In this document: positions 1-14,231 of the stretch, piece by piece
Layout of the letters: each line of letters starts with the position of its first letter
Position numbering within the stretch: the first letter of the stretch is position 1
NCBI GenBank assembly: GCA_025917655.1
Contig: CP084617.1
Location: 1,054,001-1,118,000 of the forward strand
Source: Chlorella sorokiniana
Taxonomy: Eukaryota; Chlorophyta; Trebouxiophyceae; Chlorellales; Chlorellaceae
Reading direction: 5' to 3'
Length of the DNA stretch: 64,000 nt
Notes under the pieces: model-generated
Told to the model about the DNA's origin: nothing
The model's input: the letters and a program-made list of their open reading frames with translations, nothing else
Databases searched by the model: none
Translations under genes and position numbers: made by a program

Positions 1-101
1 CTCAATAAATCACACAGTTCCTGATCCGCATCCACACAATTGCCCCGCCTTTGATCCCTCCCCTCCCATCAGAACAGACAACCACCGCCGCGCGCACCCA
101 C

Positions 102-2354
<2,253 letters not shown>

Positions 2355-2913
2355 CAACGCAAAACCGCGTGCACACACAGTTTTGGGTGCAGGGTGGACC
2401 ATCCACGGATGTTGCCAGGAGCACGTCCGCAACCGGCGCCGCCGCCCAGCAGGGGGCACGAGGCAGTCCCTTGGTGCCAAGGGCGTCAGCGGCGGCTTAC
2501 ATGGTGCCACTTATCGCCCTTTATCCGGCCTTTGGCTCCCTGAGGCCTGCCAGGGCCTGTTCTCTGCGCAAAACCGCGCGCGATCGCGGGTTTGTTGCTG
2601 CTGCACAGGCCTGTCGGCCCAGCCTCTTCCTGAAGGCTGCAGATACAGCTGTGACCTATAAATCGGTAGAAGCCAGGCGCGTCAACTGCGCTCCCCAGTG
2701 AACACGGCTCGCCAGGTGCTTGTCGCGCTTCAGGGGCTGGCACACGGATGAAACGGAATTAATCAGACTGCAAATACCTTCTGCCAAACAGGGACTTCTC
2801 TTCTGCGGAAAGGGACGCCACGCTGTTCCAACCTGTGCATTCCCCTTCCTCCCCTTCTGATCTGCAGACAGTGCAAATGTCGTAGTCTCATCTTGGACCT
2901 CCTAGAGATTACC
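2355..2913. promoter_or_regulatory. Shared divergent promoter region of VPS4 and PLAA/DOA1
   Basis: About 560 bases separate the putative start codons of VPS4 (minus) and PLAA (plus). No conserved coding sequence was recognised here, so both promoters and 5' leaders must lie in this stretch. A short 5' exon of VPS4 could also be hidden in it. Confidence 0.55.
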
Positions 2914-5900
2914 ATGGCCGATTTCCAGCTTCGCTGCGAGCTGAAGGGTCACTCTGACGACGTGGGTTTGGCCGCTGCCTCTCTGACTGGTCCGGGTGGC
3001 CGCGTTGAAACCTGCTGCAGCCGATCAATGTGATCTGATCCGTTGTGCAGGTGCGATCGCTGTGCATCACTGCGGAGGGCGCGGTGGTGACCGGCTCGCG
3101 CGACAAAACGATCAAGTTATGGACGGAGCAGGAGGATGGCAGCTTTGCCGATTCAACAACTCTGGTGCGCTGGGCTGAGCCACTCGTTTGGTCTGGCAGC
3201 AGCGATGGCAGCGGCGGCGGCTGGCAGCGCCTTTGCCTGCTCGCCCAGCGCCGCTGCTCCTGCCCACCCCGGCAGGTGGGCCACACCGACTTTGTGTCTG
3301 CACTGGCGTACGCGCCGCCAGGCGTGCTGGAGGGCTGCCCGGGCGGCGCAATCGTGTCAGGCTCCCGCGACACCACGGTGTTGGTGTGGGACCCACAGAC
3401 TGCAGAGGTGGTGCAGCGGCTGGAGGGCCACCAGTACCAGGTGGGCGGGCGGGGTGCGCGCCGCAGCACAGCAGACAGCGCAGACAGCCGCGCAGCAGAG
3501 CGCTTTGGTGGAGGTGCGCTCGGTGCGACCTCCAAGGCTCCAGCAGCTACCCGCACAAGGGGCTTCCTGTACGAGGGCCTGTTACGGCGGCGCCCCCTCC
3601 ATGCAGGTGACTGCTGTGCTGGTGACCCCGGACGGCGACATCGTGTCGGCCTCGCTGGACAAGACGCTGCGCGTGTGGCGCGGCGGGCGGTGCGTGGCGG
3701 TGCTGGAGGGCCACGAGGCGGCGGTGCTGTGCGCGCTGGCGCTGCCCAGCGGCGACATCCTGTCGGGGTCGGGCGACTGCACCATCCGCGTGTGGAGCGA
3801 CCACAAGTGCACGCACACCATTGCAGCGCACAGCGACTCCGTCAGGTGGGGCGGCGGCTGCTGCCGCGGGCTTGCCGGTGAAGGGAACGACCGCCGCGCA
3901 GGCGGCAGCTCCTTCCGACCGCTCCCAGCCCAGCCCGTCCGTCGGCCCGTGCTGCCAACCGCCCCGCTCCCCGCGCCCGCCTGCAAGCAGGGGGCTCGCG
4001 CTGCTGCCGGGCATCGGCGTCGTCTCCGCCTCGCACGACCAGAGCCTCAAGGTGTGGACCCTGGCGGGCGAGTGCGTTGCGGAGCTGGTGGGCCACACAG
4101 CCCTGGTGTACTGCGCCGCCGCCACCGCCGACGGCCTGGTGGCCTCGGGCAGCGAGGACTGCTCCGCGCGCCTGTGGCACGCCGACGGCACCTGCCTGCA
4201 GGTGCGGGCTGCCTGCTGCTGCTGGCTGCGGCCGCGCGCCGCAGGGGTGCGGGGCTGTCCGTGGGCAAAGCAATCAGGCAGGGGAAATCGATGGCCGTGC
4301 TGGAAGGGTGTGCGAGGGAGAATGGAGGAGCACCCGGGCGGCGGCGGCAGCCTCGCTTTCCGGCGGGGCTCCTTCCACTGCTGTGCCCTCCTGCCTCTCC
4401 GTTGTTTTGCATTGAATTAGGGATGAATGGGTTCTCATCTCTCCCTCCTCCGGCAGACCCTGGAGCACCCCAGCAACCTGTGGGGGTGGCCTTCCTGCCC
4501 AGCGGCGACCTTGTCACAGCCTGCTCAGACCACGTGGCGCGTGTGTGGACCCAGGACGGGCAGCGGAAGGGCCCCGCTGACCTGGCGCAGGTGGGTCCCG
4601 CAGCTGTCCCTTGTCCTGCACATGTGCCGCACATAGCATGGGAGGGCGGGCCCTGGGGCTCAGTACGGCGGGCTTGTGCTGCCGCCAGTCCGCATCCGGG
4701 GCTCTTCCCTTCTTGAGCGCCGTGGTTGCCACCCGGGCGCAGGCATTTGCGGCTGCGGTGGCGGCCAAGAAGGCAGAGGCGGCGGCGGCGGCGGAGCGCG
4801 CCGGCGGCGGCGGGCTGCCCGAGGGGGCTGCAGCTGCAGGACCCTCGGTGCTGCTGGCCCCGGGGGCCAAGGACGGGCAGACGATCGTGGTGCGGGAGGG
4901 CGGCGCAGGCGTGGCGTACGCGTGGGACGCCGCCAAGTGAGCGCGGCCCGGGCGCGAGCCGGCTCCTCCCGGCGTCCTCCATCCTGCGCAGATGGCGCCT
5001 GCCCACCTGCTGGCTTGGCAAGCTTGAAGGAAGCTTGGCAAAGAGCCCCCCTCTGCCCCTGTCCCCTGCCTCGCCTGCTGCAGGGGCGAGTGGGAGCGGA
5101 TCGGCGAGGTGGTTGGGGGGCCTCAGGACAACGTGGCCGGCGGCGGCAGCAAGTGGCACAACGGCCAGCTCTGGGACTTTGGTGAGCGCTGGGCGGGGCG
5201 GGGAGACGCCCTGCTGGGATAGGCACAGAGAGAGGCCGGCGTGGGCTGAGCAGCGCCCCAAGCGCTTTATGCCTGGCAAACACGACCGGGCCTTGGGGCC
5301 CGTGCAAGCCCAAGCCGAAGGTGTTACTCAGGCTTAGAGGGTGGTCCCACCCTACTGAGCCGGCCCCCACAGCCACCACCCAGCTTCCTGCCTCGGCCCC
5401 CTCCCCTCCCCTCGCCCCCTTCCTCCCTCAGTGTTTGATGTTGACGCGGAGGAGGGGCGCCGCCGCGCAAGCTCGCCATCAACCGCGGCGACGACCCGTA
5501 CGCCGCCGCCGACCGCTTCCTGCAGGACAACCTGCTGCCGCTGTCGTACAGGTGCCGGCCAGCTTCCTTGCGGGCTGGGCGCCCTGCCTGCACGCCTTGG
5601 CAGGGCTGGGCGGCGCAATTGCTGAGTGGTTGCGTGCAGAAGATCAGCTGGCTTGGTGCCTGCTCAGTGCAGCTGCCGATGAGTCTGGACCCTGTGCTTT
5701 CTTTTGGGCAGGGAGCAGGTGGTGGACTTCATCCTGAAGAACACCGGAGGCGCGGTACAGGCACCCCCGCTGGGGCAGTACGTGGACCCCTACACGGGTG
5801 CCGCCGCCTACGTGCCCACCGGCGGCGGCGGCGGTGCCAGCAGCGGCGGCGGCGGCGGCGGCGGCAGCTACGGTGTGACGGGCGGCGGCGCGGACCCGTT

Positions 5901-7302
5901 CACGGGCGGCGGCGCTGCACCTCCCGCCACCTGCCCGCCAAGAACTACCTTGTTTACGACCAGGTGGGTTCTGGGCTTATTGGCGGCGGGCATATACATG
6001 CCTAGCAATGGCGGTGCTGCTACCAACCCGTATGCCCTGCCGCAGCTGAACAGCTGAAGGTGAATGGGTAGCTGCTGTGCCAGCGTGCTGTTGCGCCGCT
6101 TGAGAAGGCCTGCAAGTGGTGAGCATACGCTGGCCGTGTCCCGCTCCCTTGCCGCCGCAGGTGCCCGGCAAGGAGGCCATCCGCAAGAAGATTGTGGAGC
6201 TGAGCGGCGGCGCGGCGGCGGCAGGCGGCGCTGGGCTCAGCGAGGAGCAGCTGGCAGCTGGCGGGGCCCTGGACAGCCTGCTCAGCAGGTGGGGGCGCTG
6301 TGGCTGCAGCTCGGGGGGGGAGAGGGAAGGGGGCCCTTGATTACACCAACGCCACAGAGTTGCCTAGGCCCCTGCTTGCCGGCGGCGGTGCACAACGCTG
6401 GCATGGACCTGCTGCCCCATCCTGCCCACGCAGAGCGGCGGCGGCAGCGGCCGGCGGCGGCGGCGGGCTGCCGGAGGCTGAGCTGGCGGCGCTGACGACC
6501 ATGCTCAGCTGGCCGCCAGCTCACCTGTTCCCAGCCCTGGACCTGGCCCGCCTGCTGGTGCTGGACCGGGCAGCCGCGGAGCAGCTGGCGGCGGCCGCCG
6601 CCCCGTGGGCGCCGACGCGCCCCGGCACGCTGGGCGCGGCGCTGGCGGCGGCGTGCGCCGACCCGCCGGTGCCGGCCGCGCAGCAGACGGCGGTGCGCCC
6701 GCCTGCAACTGCTTCCTGCACCCGCCGCTGCTGGCCTGGGTGCAGGCCAGCGGCAGCCGGCTGCTGGACTGCGCGGCGGCGGCGGCGGCGGCGCCCAGCA
6801 AGAACGTGCGGCAGGGCCTGGCCACGCTGCTGGTCAACTATGCGGTCTGGCTCTCCAAGCTGGCCTCCGCCGAGCTGGAGTTCAAGGGGCGGCTGCTGGG
6901 CCTGGCGGTCGAGGTGCTCAACGCCAGCCCGGCCGACGACACCGAAACGCGGTACAGGTGTGGCGACTGCTTCTCTCAATGGTTTCGGAGTAATGGGGCC
7001 AGCGCAGCAAGCAGCTCGACACTGGTCGCCAGGTCAGCCAAGAAGACGGCTTGCCTTGCCGCTCGGTTGCACTTGTGCACGCCTGCAGCCGGGCTCGCGG
7101 TCTTCGTCCCGCCCGACACAGCGTCTGCATGTGCGCCTCCGTGCAGGGCCCTGGTGGCGGTTGGCACGCTTGCGGGGAGCACAGCCGTGTGCGCCAGCTG
7201 GCTCGAGAGCTGGGCTTCCTCTCGCTGGCAGACTCGCTGAAGGGCGGCGGCGGCAAGGTGGGCGAGGCGGCGGCGGAGGTGGCGCAGAAGCTGCGGCTGT
7301 GA
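2914..7302 (+). CDS. PLAA: PLAA / DOA1 / UFD3 family: WD40-PFU-PUL ubiquitin-binding CDC48 cofactor
   Basis: Ubiquitin-binding cofactor of CDC48/p97 acting in ubiquitin recycling and endosomal sorting. Thirteen exons: 2914-2961, 3051-3164, 3276-3440, 3607-3845, 3991-4201, 4457-4590, 4743-4936, 5084-5181, 5432-5551, 5712-5963, 6161-6288, 6434-6957, 7147-7302. The first seven carry WD40 blades (GSRDKTIKLW, GSRDTTVLVW, ASLDKTLRVW, GSGDCTIRVW, ASHDQSLKVW, GSEDCSARLW). Next comes the PFU domain (VFDVDAEEG, then INRGDDPYAAADRFLQDN and EQVVDFILKNTGG). A glycine-rich linker with DPYTG and DPFTG motifs follows, then the helical PUL domain (SWPPAHLFPALDLARLL, NVRQGLATLLVNYAVW), ending LADSL...KLRL. The frame breaks at G runs 4482-4486, 5454-5457 and 7174-7177; each is repaired by one extra G, so I read them as sequence errors. 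The start follows a clean context and gives MADFQLRCELKGHSDD. Confidence 0.93.
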
Positions 7303-7380
7303 GGCCGCCCGCCTGGCGGCATGCCGCGACACCCCACTACGTCTGCCACGTGTGAAACGCGCCGCTGGCTCTCTCAACGC

Positions 7381-7385
7381 TTACA
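7381..7385 (-). terminator. Candidate poly(A) signal TGTAA for RidA
   Basis: TTACA on the plus strand reads TGTAA on the minus strand, about 75 bases past the RidA stop. TGTAA is the usual chlorophyte poly(A) signal. It lies between the convergent 3' ends of PLAA and RidA. Confidence 0.6.
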
Positions 7386-7458
7386 GACCACACGGTGGTG
7401 CTTGAGCAGTAGGGGTGAAAAGCATGGAAAGTAGGGCCCGCTGCCCTCGCCGAGCCAA

Positions 7459-8790
7459 TCAGAGGAGGGCGGTGGCCTCAATTTCCACCAATGCACCTGC
7501 ATGGCATGCCAGAGAGACAGTGCTTGCGGCTTGCCCCGCATCCCCGGCTTTTGAACACACCAGCCCCAGGCAGCAAAGGTCTCCCACAGCGCAGCGTGCA
7601 GGAGGGCCATTGGAGTGGCGTGCGCGGCGCCCCCACCCCCAACCCCCAGCACGCCAGTTGCTGCCACAAATGCCGCACGGCACGCACCCAAGGGCAGCCC
7701 CTTGACGGCGAAGGTGGCGCGGGCGGGGGTTCCTGCGGGAAGTGCTTGCCGTACACCGCGTTCACGGCAGCAAAGTCGGACATGTCGGCCTGTGGGTGGG
7801 TGGGCAGGGCCGCAGGAAGGGAGGGGAGATGATCGGGACACAACGAGCATACAGGTTTCCCGATGCAACAACTTAGAACATGCTGCTGGCAGGCGGCTGG
7901 AACGCTGCAGGCGGCTCCAGCGGGACCGCTTTGCTGTGGCCCGGCCGACTGCCCGGCGCCTCACCAGCAGGATGGTTGTCTTCACCACCTTCTCCCAGCT
8001 GCTGCCCGCCGCCTCCAGGATGGCGCCCAGGTTCTGCATCACCTGCTCCGCCTGCGCCTCAACGCTGTCGCCCGCAAAGTCTTTAGTGCCGGGGACCAGG
8101 CCCTGTGTGGGTGGGTGGGTGGGTGGGGTGGGGGTGGGGGGGGTTGACAGGTCAGGCTGCGGCAGCGGGAGCAGCAGCAGGCAGCAAGCTGCAACGTCAG
8201 TGCCGTGCCCTTTTGGTGGCGAGGCTGGAACCTGCTTGCCGCTGCTGGTGGCACACGTCCCGCTGTTTCGCTCCAGCGCTTGCAGGTAGGGGGATGCAAG
8301 GGTGCAAGCGCCCCAACCCCTGCAAGAGCGCGGATGCCTGCCACCCCAAACCATCCAGGCAGGCCGGCACATCCCTCATCCAGCACCCACCACTTGACCG
8401 GAGATGTACACCATGCCATTGGCCTTGATGGCCTGGGAGTAGGGGCCCACGGCGCCGGGGGCCTTGTCCGTGGACACCACCTCACGAGCTGCGACAGGGC
8501 AGCACAGGGGCAATGAACATATGTCAAGTCTTCCACTTGAGCATCAACTGTGAGAGATGGTGCACACATAAGCTTGCCCAGTCCCTCCTTTGATCGCCTG
8601 TGGGCGGCGATCAGCAGCGCAGCTTGCGCAGCGCTGTAGGCTGCCAGCACCCACCTGCCGCCTGAACGGACATTGTGCGGCGCTGTACTGCCCTGAAGCT
8701 ATGATGGAAAGCCCGCTGCGGCTGGCTCGCCTTGTGCGCAGAGAGCCTGGCGGTGGTGGAGCAGACGGCGCTAAAGACGGCAGCAGCCAT
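7459..8790 (-). CDS. RIDA: RidA / YjgF / UK114 family reactive-imine deaminase, probably plastid-targeted
   Basis: Small trimeric enzyme that hydrolyses reactive 2-aminoacrylate and related imines made by PLP enzymes. Five exons in gene order: 8790-8655, 8488-8394, 8102-7965, 7789-7688, 7496-7459. The first exon encodes an Ala/Ser/Arg-rich leader of about 40 residues before MSVQAA, typical of a plastid or mitochondrial transit peptide. The core shows REVVSTDKAPGAVGPYSQA, IKANGMVYISGQ, GLVPGTKDFAGDS, the ARATFAV segment with the conserved substrate-binding arginine, and the terminal GALVEIEATALL. The exon at 7688-7789 needs one more base in the run 7725-7729 to keep frame. The length after the leader (about 120 residues) fits the family. 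Confidence 0.92.
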
Positions 8791-9083
8791 TCCTAATTGT
8801 GATCTGACGATGCCGGAGAGAGAGATGGCCTGCGATGAAGGGCATCGCCTGTCCAGAGCCCACGAAACTCCGTTCCTGGTGGTGCCAGCCTGGTCGCGCA
8901 GGAAAGCGGGACGCCCGGCGGCGTTAACCGGGTCGCCTGGTGCATGCACGGCGATCGCGACGGTCGTGTGTTGTCTTGTAATGCCTAGAGACTGCGAGAT
9001 CGCGACAAATTCCATCAGGCTCTCGAGCAGTCTCTTGACAAGGGCAGCCCGGCATTTCGTGATCTGATAGGCGTCCCTCCATT
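8791..9083. promoter_or_regulatory. Divergent promoter region, RidA and importin beta-1
   Basis: Roughly 290 bases between two start codons on opposite strands. No coding signal was recognised. It must hold both 5' leaders and promoters. Confidence 0.5.
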
Positions 9084-12000
9084 GTGGATCGCTGCAGAAT
9101 GCAGCTGACGGCCCTGCTGCAAGCGGCCCAAAGCGCCGATGCGTCTGTGCGCACCCAGGCCGAGCAAACACTGAGCACCTTGCAGCAGCAGCAGTATGGC
9201 GATCTCTGCGTGGGGCTCTCGGTCGAACTGGCTGACCCCAGCAAGCCGGTGGACGCGCGGCGGCTGGCTGGACTCATTCTGAAGAACACGCTCGATGCCA
9301 AAGAGGAAGCACGCAAGGTGATAGTGCAATGGAAGGGGCCCTGGGACGCAGGCAGGGGAGCTGGCAGCTGCGCCACCAACTTTGATCACATGCCTTGAAC
9401 AACCTCTTCCCAGCCTTGATTTCGGGGGCTTATGATCTGCCACTGCGCTGTGAGCGGCAGTCACGATGCGTGAGGACGGCCAGGCATTCGCTTTGCAGCA
9501 GGCGTGTGGGTAGGCGGCCTGGTGAACGGCGCACCACCAGCACGCCGCTTACTGTTTCCATCGCTGCTGCTGTTTTTGTCCCTTGCAGGCCGGACTGGTC
9601 CAGCAGTGGGTTGCAGCAGATGCCGCCATGAAGCAGCAGGTCAAGCGGAATCTGCTCGCCACGCTTGGCACCCAGGTATGGCGGCACGGCGCAGGCTGTT
9701 GTTTGAAAGAGATGCAACAGAGGCAGGCCTCCAAAGTTGGACAGCCTGGCCTCACATGCGCATGTGGTGCGCTGCTGCTTCCCTGTACAGGGCGATGCGG
9801 GGCACACCGCTGCGCTGGTGATCGCCAAGGTGGCGGCCATCGAGGTGCCGCGCAAGGAGTGGCCCGAGCTGATCCAGGCGCTGCTGGCCAACATGGGCGC
9901 CACGCCCTCAACCAAGGAGCTGCGGCAGTCCACGCTCGAGGCGCTGGGATATACTTGCGAGGAGCTGGGCAACCTGGAGGAGGACTACCTTAGCCAGCAG
10001 GAGGTCAACTCCATCCTCACTGCTGTTGTGCAGGTGCAGAACAGCTGCCCCAGCATCGCAGCCGCCATGTGACATGCTGTGACGCATGCATGTGTCTCAG
10101 GATTGGTTGCCTCCCGCGAGCTGCATGCATGCCTGTGCACAACTATACATTCGTTCAATCGCTGCAGAACTGCTGCATGTGTCACTGCACAGCCAACGTC
10201 TGCCCTCCCCGCATGGCTGTTGATGCAGGGCATGCGCAAGGAGGAGCCGGAGGTTGACGTGCGGCACGCGGCCACGGTGGCGCTGCAAAATGCGCTCACC
10301 TTTGCACACAGCAACTTCTCAAACGACAGCGAGCGCAACTACATCATGCAGATCATCTGTGAGGGCACGCTGGCGGGTGAGTGCAGCGGGGCTGAAGGCA
10401 GCGCAGGGCCCATGTGTCAGGTGTCGGGTGTCGGGTGTCAGGTGTCGGGTGTCAGGTGTCGGGTGTCGGGTGTCGGGTGTCGGGTGTCAGGTGTCATGTG
10501 TCAGGCAATGGGGTGGAGTGGGTGCCCATAAGAGCTGCGGCTGTGGGTCTGTGTTAAAGTTGCAGTTTTGTGGATGGTACATAGCTGTGACCCTTTGACT
10601 GTGGCGCCGCCTTCCACCTATCGCTTGCTCTGCATTGCAGAGAACCCCAAGATTCGGCAGGCCAGCTGGGAGTGCCTGGCGTGCATCGCCTCCGGCTACT
10701 ACGACAAGCTGCCAGCGTACATGCAGGACATCTTCTCGCTCACGCAGCGCACCGTCAACGGCGACGAGGAGGACGTTGTGCTGCAGGCGCTGGAGTTCTG
10801 GTGCACTGTGGCCGAGGAGGAGCTGGACCGTGATGGGGTGAGTCCAGGACGAGCCAGGCTTCCTTATGCACACTGTTGCCTTGATCAAAGCCAGCCACCG
10901 AGGCCGGCCAACAGCCGACGGTGTGTGTTTGCTGCTCGCTCAAGTGGTCGGCGTGTCCCGCTGCTCCATGCAAGCAGGACACCGGCAGCAGCGACCCGGA
11001 CAGCGTGAACCACCAGTTCATCAAGGCGGCGCTGCCGCACCTGGTGCCGCTGCTGTTGGAGCAGCTCACGAAGCAGGAGGAGGGCCAGGAGGCGGACGAC
11101 GGCCTGTGGAACGTCTCCATGGCGGCTGGCACGTGCCTGGCGCTCTGCGCGTCGGTGGCCGGCGATGCTGTCGTGCCCCTCGTCATGCCCTTTGTCACCA
11201 GCAACATCCAGAACCGCGACGGCGCCGAGAGCTGGCGCGCGCGCGAGGCTGCCACCTTCGCCTTTGGCTCCATCCTGGAGGGGCCGGGCGTGGAGACGCT
11301 GGGCCAGCTGGTGCAGTCGGGGCTGGGCTTCCTGCTGACCGCGCTCAAACAGGACCCCAACAACCACGTGAAGGACACCACGGCGTGGACGATAGGTGGG
11401 TTTGCGGTGGTGCAGTCATGCTTGGGGTGAAGCGCATTGGCAGTTGGAACACAGATTGCTATCCTTGCTCAGGTCGCTGTGCGTCCTCTGTGTGTGCAGG
11501 CCGCATATTCGAGTTCGTGCATGGTGATCCTGCGGCGCCGCCGCTGCTTGGCCCCAACAACCTGCCCCAAGTTGTGGAGGCGCTGCTGTCTGCCCTTCGC
11601 GATGCGCCGTACCTTGCTGAGAAGGTGGGCGCTGCATTTTGTTGGCATGTTTCAGTGGGGTTCGCTTGTCAAGTTTCTTCAGAGGTCGTGTCCCATCTGG
11701 TGTGCCTCCCTTCAATGTGGCGTGCCTCCCCCTTGGCCTCTACCCTCTGTGCTGTGCAGGTGTGCTATGCCATCAGCCAGCTGGCTGCTGGTTTCACAGA
11801 GCGGAACGGCACCAGCCCCATGTCCCCCTACTTCAAGGACGTAGTGTCGTCGCTGCTCGAGGCGGTGCGTGGGGCGGACGCGTGGCTCGCTGCTGCTGTG
11901 CTGGCCTGCACCCTGCAGCCAACGCGGCCTGCGCAGCCACCCGCCTGTTGCTTTTTTTTTCGGAAGAAGTCGGGCCTTGCTGCGTCCCCTCCTGACAGCC

Positions 12001-13992
12001 CGATAAGGGTTATCCCTTCTTCTTTGATTGGTTCATCCACCTGCTGTTCCCCCTGCAGGCGGCGCGGCCCGCGGACGCGGCGGAGCAGGCGCGGCTGCAG
12101 ACGCAGGCGTTTGAGGCGATCAACGAAGTGGTGCGCTCCTCGGCGGCAGACACCACGCCCATGGTGGTGCAGCTCATCCCGCTGGTGGTGTCCAAGCTGG
12201 GGGAGACGGTGCAGATGAACACGGCGGGCAGCATGGAGGCGGCGGAGCGGCAGCAGGAAATCCAGGTGCGCCGACGCGCGGGCCGCTGGGTGTCTGGGGA
12301 GGGGTGGGGCCTACAGAGCAGGAAGCAAGCGGGCAGGCCAGCTATGTTGATGCCACGCCCGCAGCGGCCCCTCCCCTGGTACCCGACTGCCGCCCTGCTG
12401 CCTGGCTGCAGGGCTTGCTGTGCGGCATGACCCAGGTGATTGTGCAGAAGCTGAGCGAGAGCGACAGCGCCAAGGCCGGCGTGCTGCAGTACGCGGACAA
12501 CATCATGGAGACGCTGCTCGCCGTGTTTGCCTGCCGCAAGAACTCGGTGCACGAGGAGGCCATGCTGGCGGTGGTGAGCCGCCCTGCGCCGGCCCAGCTC
12601 CGCGGCTGGCGCTGCCTGGGGCTGCAGGAGGGGAGGGCCCGGCGCTTGCATCCAGGCAGACCCCTGCTGCCGGCCACTCGTCAGCGTGGCGCCGTGCGTC
12701 CTCCCGCCGCTGCCGCAGGGCGCCATGACGTATGCCTGCGGCGCCGCCTTCTCCAAGTACATGGAGCGCTTCTTCCCGGTGCTGCACATGGGCTTGGTGC
12801 ACCACCAGGCACGTGTGTGTGTTTTGGGAGGCGCGGGGGCGGGGGGGGGCGCGCGCACGCTTTGTGGGGATAGCATGCTGCGGGTCAAACGGGGGGTCCC
12901 CCGTTGGGATAGCACGCGGCGGGTCGAACCGGGTAAAGTGGGGAGGGGGCGGCGTGCCTGGCAACCTCTGAGGCGCCCACGTGTGTCTCCGCAAGGTCCC
13001 CTGCCGTCCTGCCCGGTAACTGTGTGCACCCCGCCTGCCGACCGCTGCCCCTATCATGCGCCATGCAGGAGTGGCAGGTGTGCCAGGTGACGGTGGGCGT
13101 GCTGGGCGACATCACGCGCGCCATCGAGGCCAGCCTGTACCCCTACTGCGACGCCATCATGCAGACGCTGCTGAGCAACCTGCAGTCGGGCGAGGTGCAC
13201 CGCAACGTCAAGCCGCCCATCCTGTCGGTGTTTGGCGACATCGCGCTGGCCATCGGCGAGCGCTTTGAGAAGTACCTGCAGCACGTGGTGGCGATGCTGC
13301 AGAGCGCCATGGCGATGAGCGTGCAGCAGCAGCAGGGGGCGAGGAGGCCGCAGACTACAACAACCTGCTGCGGCACGGTGGGCGGGGTGCCGCGCAGGCG
13401 GGGCCCGCCAGCGGTGCACCGGCTCATGCGTGGCTGCTGCACACCCAGCCTCCTCCAGCCACGAGCAGGGGCTGCGCGGCCGAGCACGCATCCAGGCACC
13501 AACCTGCTGCCTGCACCCTGCAGGCATTTTGGAGGCGTGGGCGGGCATGCTGAACGGGATGGGCAAAGATAAGGCAGACTTGTACCTCAAGCCCTACGCC
13601 CCCTCCCTGCTCGACTTCGTGGAGGCCATCTATTCAGACAAGGCGGGCCAAGACGACGGTGGGTGCTGCACAGCTTCCCTTCCGCCCCGCCTGCGCATCG
13701 CACCTGGGTAGCTGTCTGGGGCGTGTGCCTGCCATCTATGGAGCTGCCTGCCTGCCAGGGCTGCGTTCTTGGGCGACCAAACGTGGTGCGCCGCCCGTGT
13801 CCTGCCGCAGGCGTGTGGAAGGCGTCGGCGGCGCTACTGGGCGACGTGGCGTCGACCCTGACGTCGGTGGGGGTGCTGTTCCAGCACAAGCCGTTTGTGC
13901 AGCCCTTCCTGCAGCAGCTGCAGCAGGACTCCACCACGTCCGACACCGCCAACTGGGCCAGCCAGATGATCCAGAAGTCGCTGCGCGGCTGA
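9084..13992 (+). CDS. KPNB1: Importin subunit beta-1 (karyopherin beta-1), HEAT-repeat nuclear import receptor
   Basis: Nuclear import receptor that carries importin-alpha and cargo through pores and releases them on RanGTP. Fourteen exons: 9084-9317, 9589-9675, 9791-10033, 10229-10376, 10641-10837, 10978-11395, 11500-11624, 11760-11864, 12059-12265, 12412-12573, 12719-12808, 13069-13377, 13524-13658, 13811-13992. It matches plant KPNB1 along its whole length: [118 protein letters not shown]. The start could be 9084 or the second ATG at 9099. The intron at 12809 appears to start with GC. One G is missing in the run 13335-13339. The gene ends SLRG at 13992. Confidence 0.95.
10413..10505 (+). 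repeat. 7-bp tandem repeat (GTGTCGG / GTGTCAG) in an importin intron
   Basis: About thirteen near-perfect 7-base units alternate between GTGTCGG and GTGTCAG inside the fourth importin intron, a few dozen bases past the donor. This is a microsatellite-like array, not the plant/algal telomere unit. Confidence 0.9.
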
Positions 13993-14124
13993 CCGCCAAC
14001 CTGCCCCCGCCGGCTGCATCGGCGTTAAGGCTGGCAGTGCTCCCCGGACAGTGCAGGCGCGTGCTCTGCCTGTTCCCTCGCTGCTGAGTCCTGCTGCCCT
14101 GTCCCCTTTCTCTCTTCCCTGCCC

Positions 14125-14129
14125 TTACA
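14125..14129 (-). terminator. Candidate poly(A) signal TGTAA for the LicD-like gene
   Basis: TTACA on the plus strand, TGTAA on the minus strand, about 105 bases past the predicted minus-strand stop at 14232. It sits directly next to the importin signal in the opposite direction. Confidence 0.6.
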
Positions 14130-14134
14130 ACTTG

Positions 14135-14139
14135 TGTAA
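14135..14139 (+). terminator. Candidate poly(A) signal TGTAA for importin beta-1
   Basis: TGTAA about 143 bases past the importin stop in a pyrimidine-rich 3' region. It matches the chlorophyte poly(A) signal. Confidence 0.65.
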
Positions 14140-14231
14140 CCTTCTCTCTTGTTCAGCATTTTCTTGTCATGTCAAGCGCCCAGAGTGGTCTCATAAACCT
14201 TGCAGTGGCTGCCAGCAGCCGGCGGCTCCGC

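Noticed and set aside
4047-5279. 410-codon open frame on the minus strand
   Set aside because: It is antisense to the WD40/PFU exons of PLAA, which are strongly conserved on the plus strand.
10413-10505. Internal telomere-like repeat
   Set aside because: The unit GTGTCGG/GTGTCAG differs from TTTAGGG-type telomere units, and the array lies within an intron of an intact gene.
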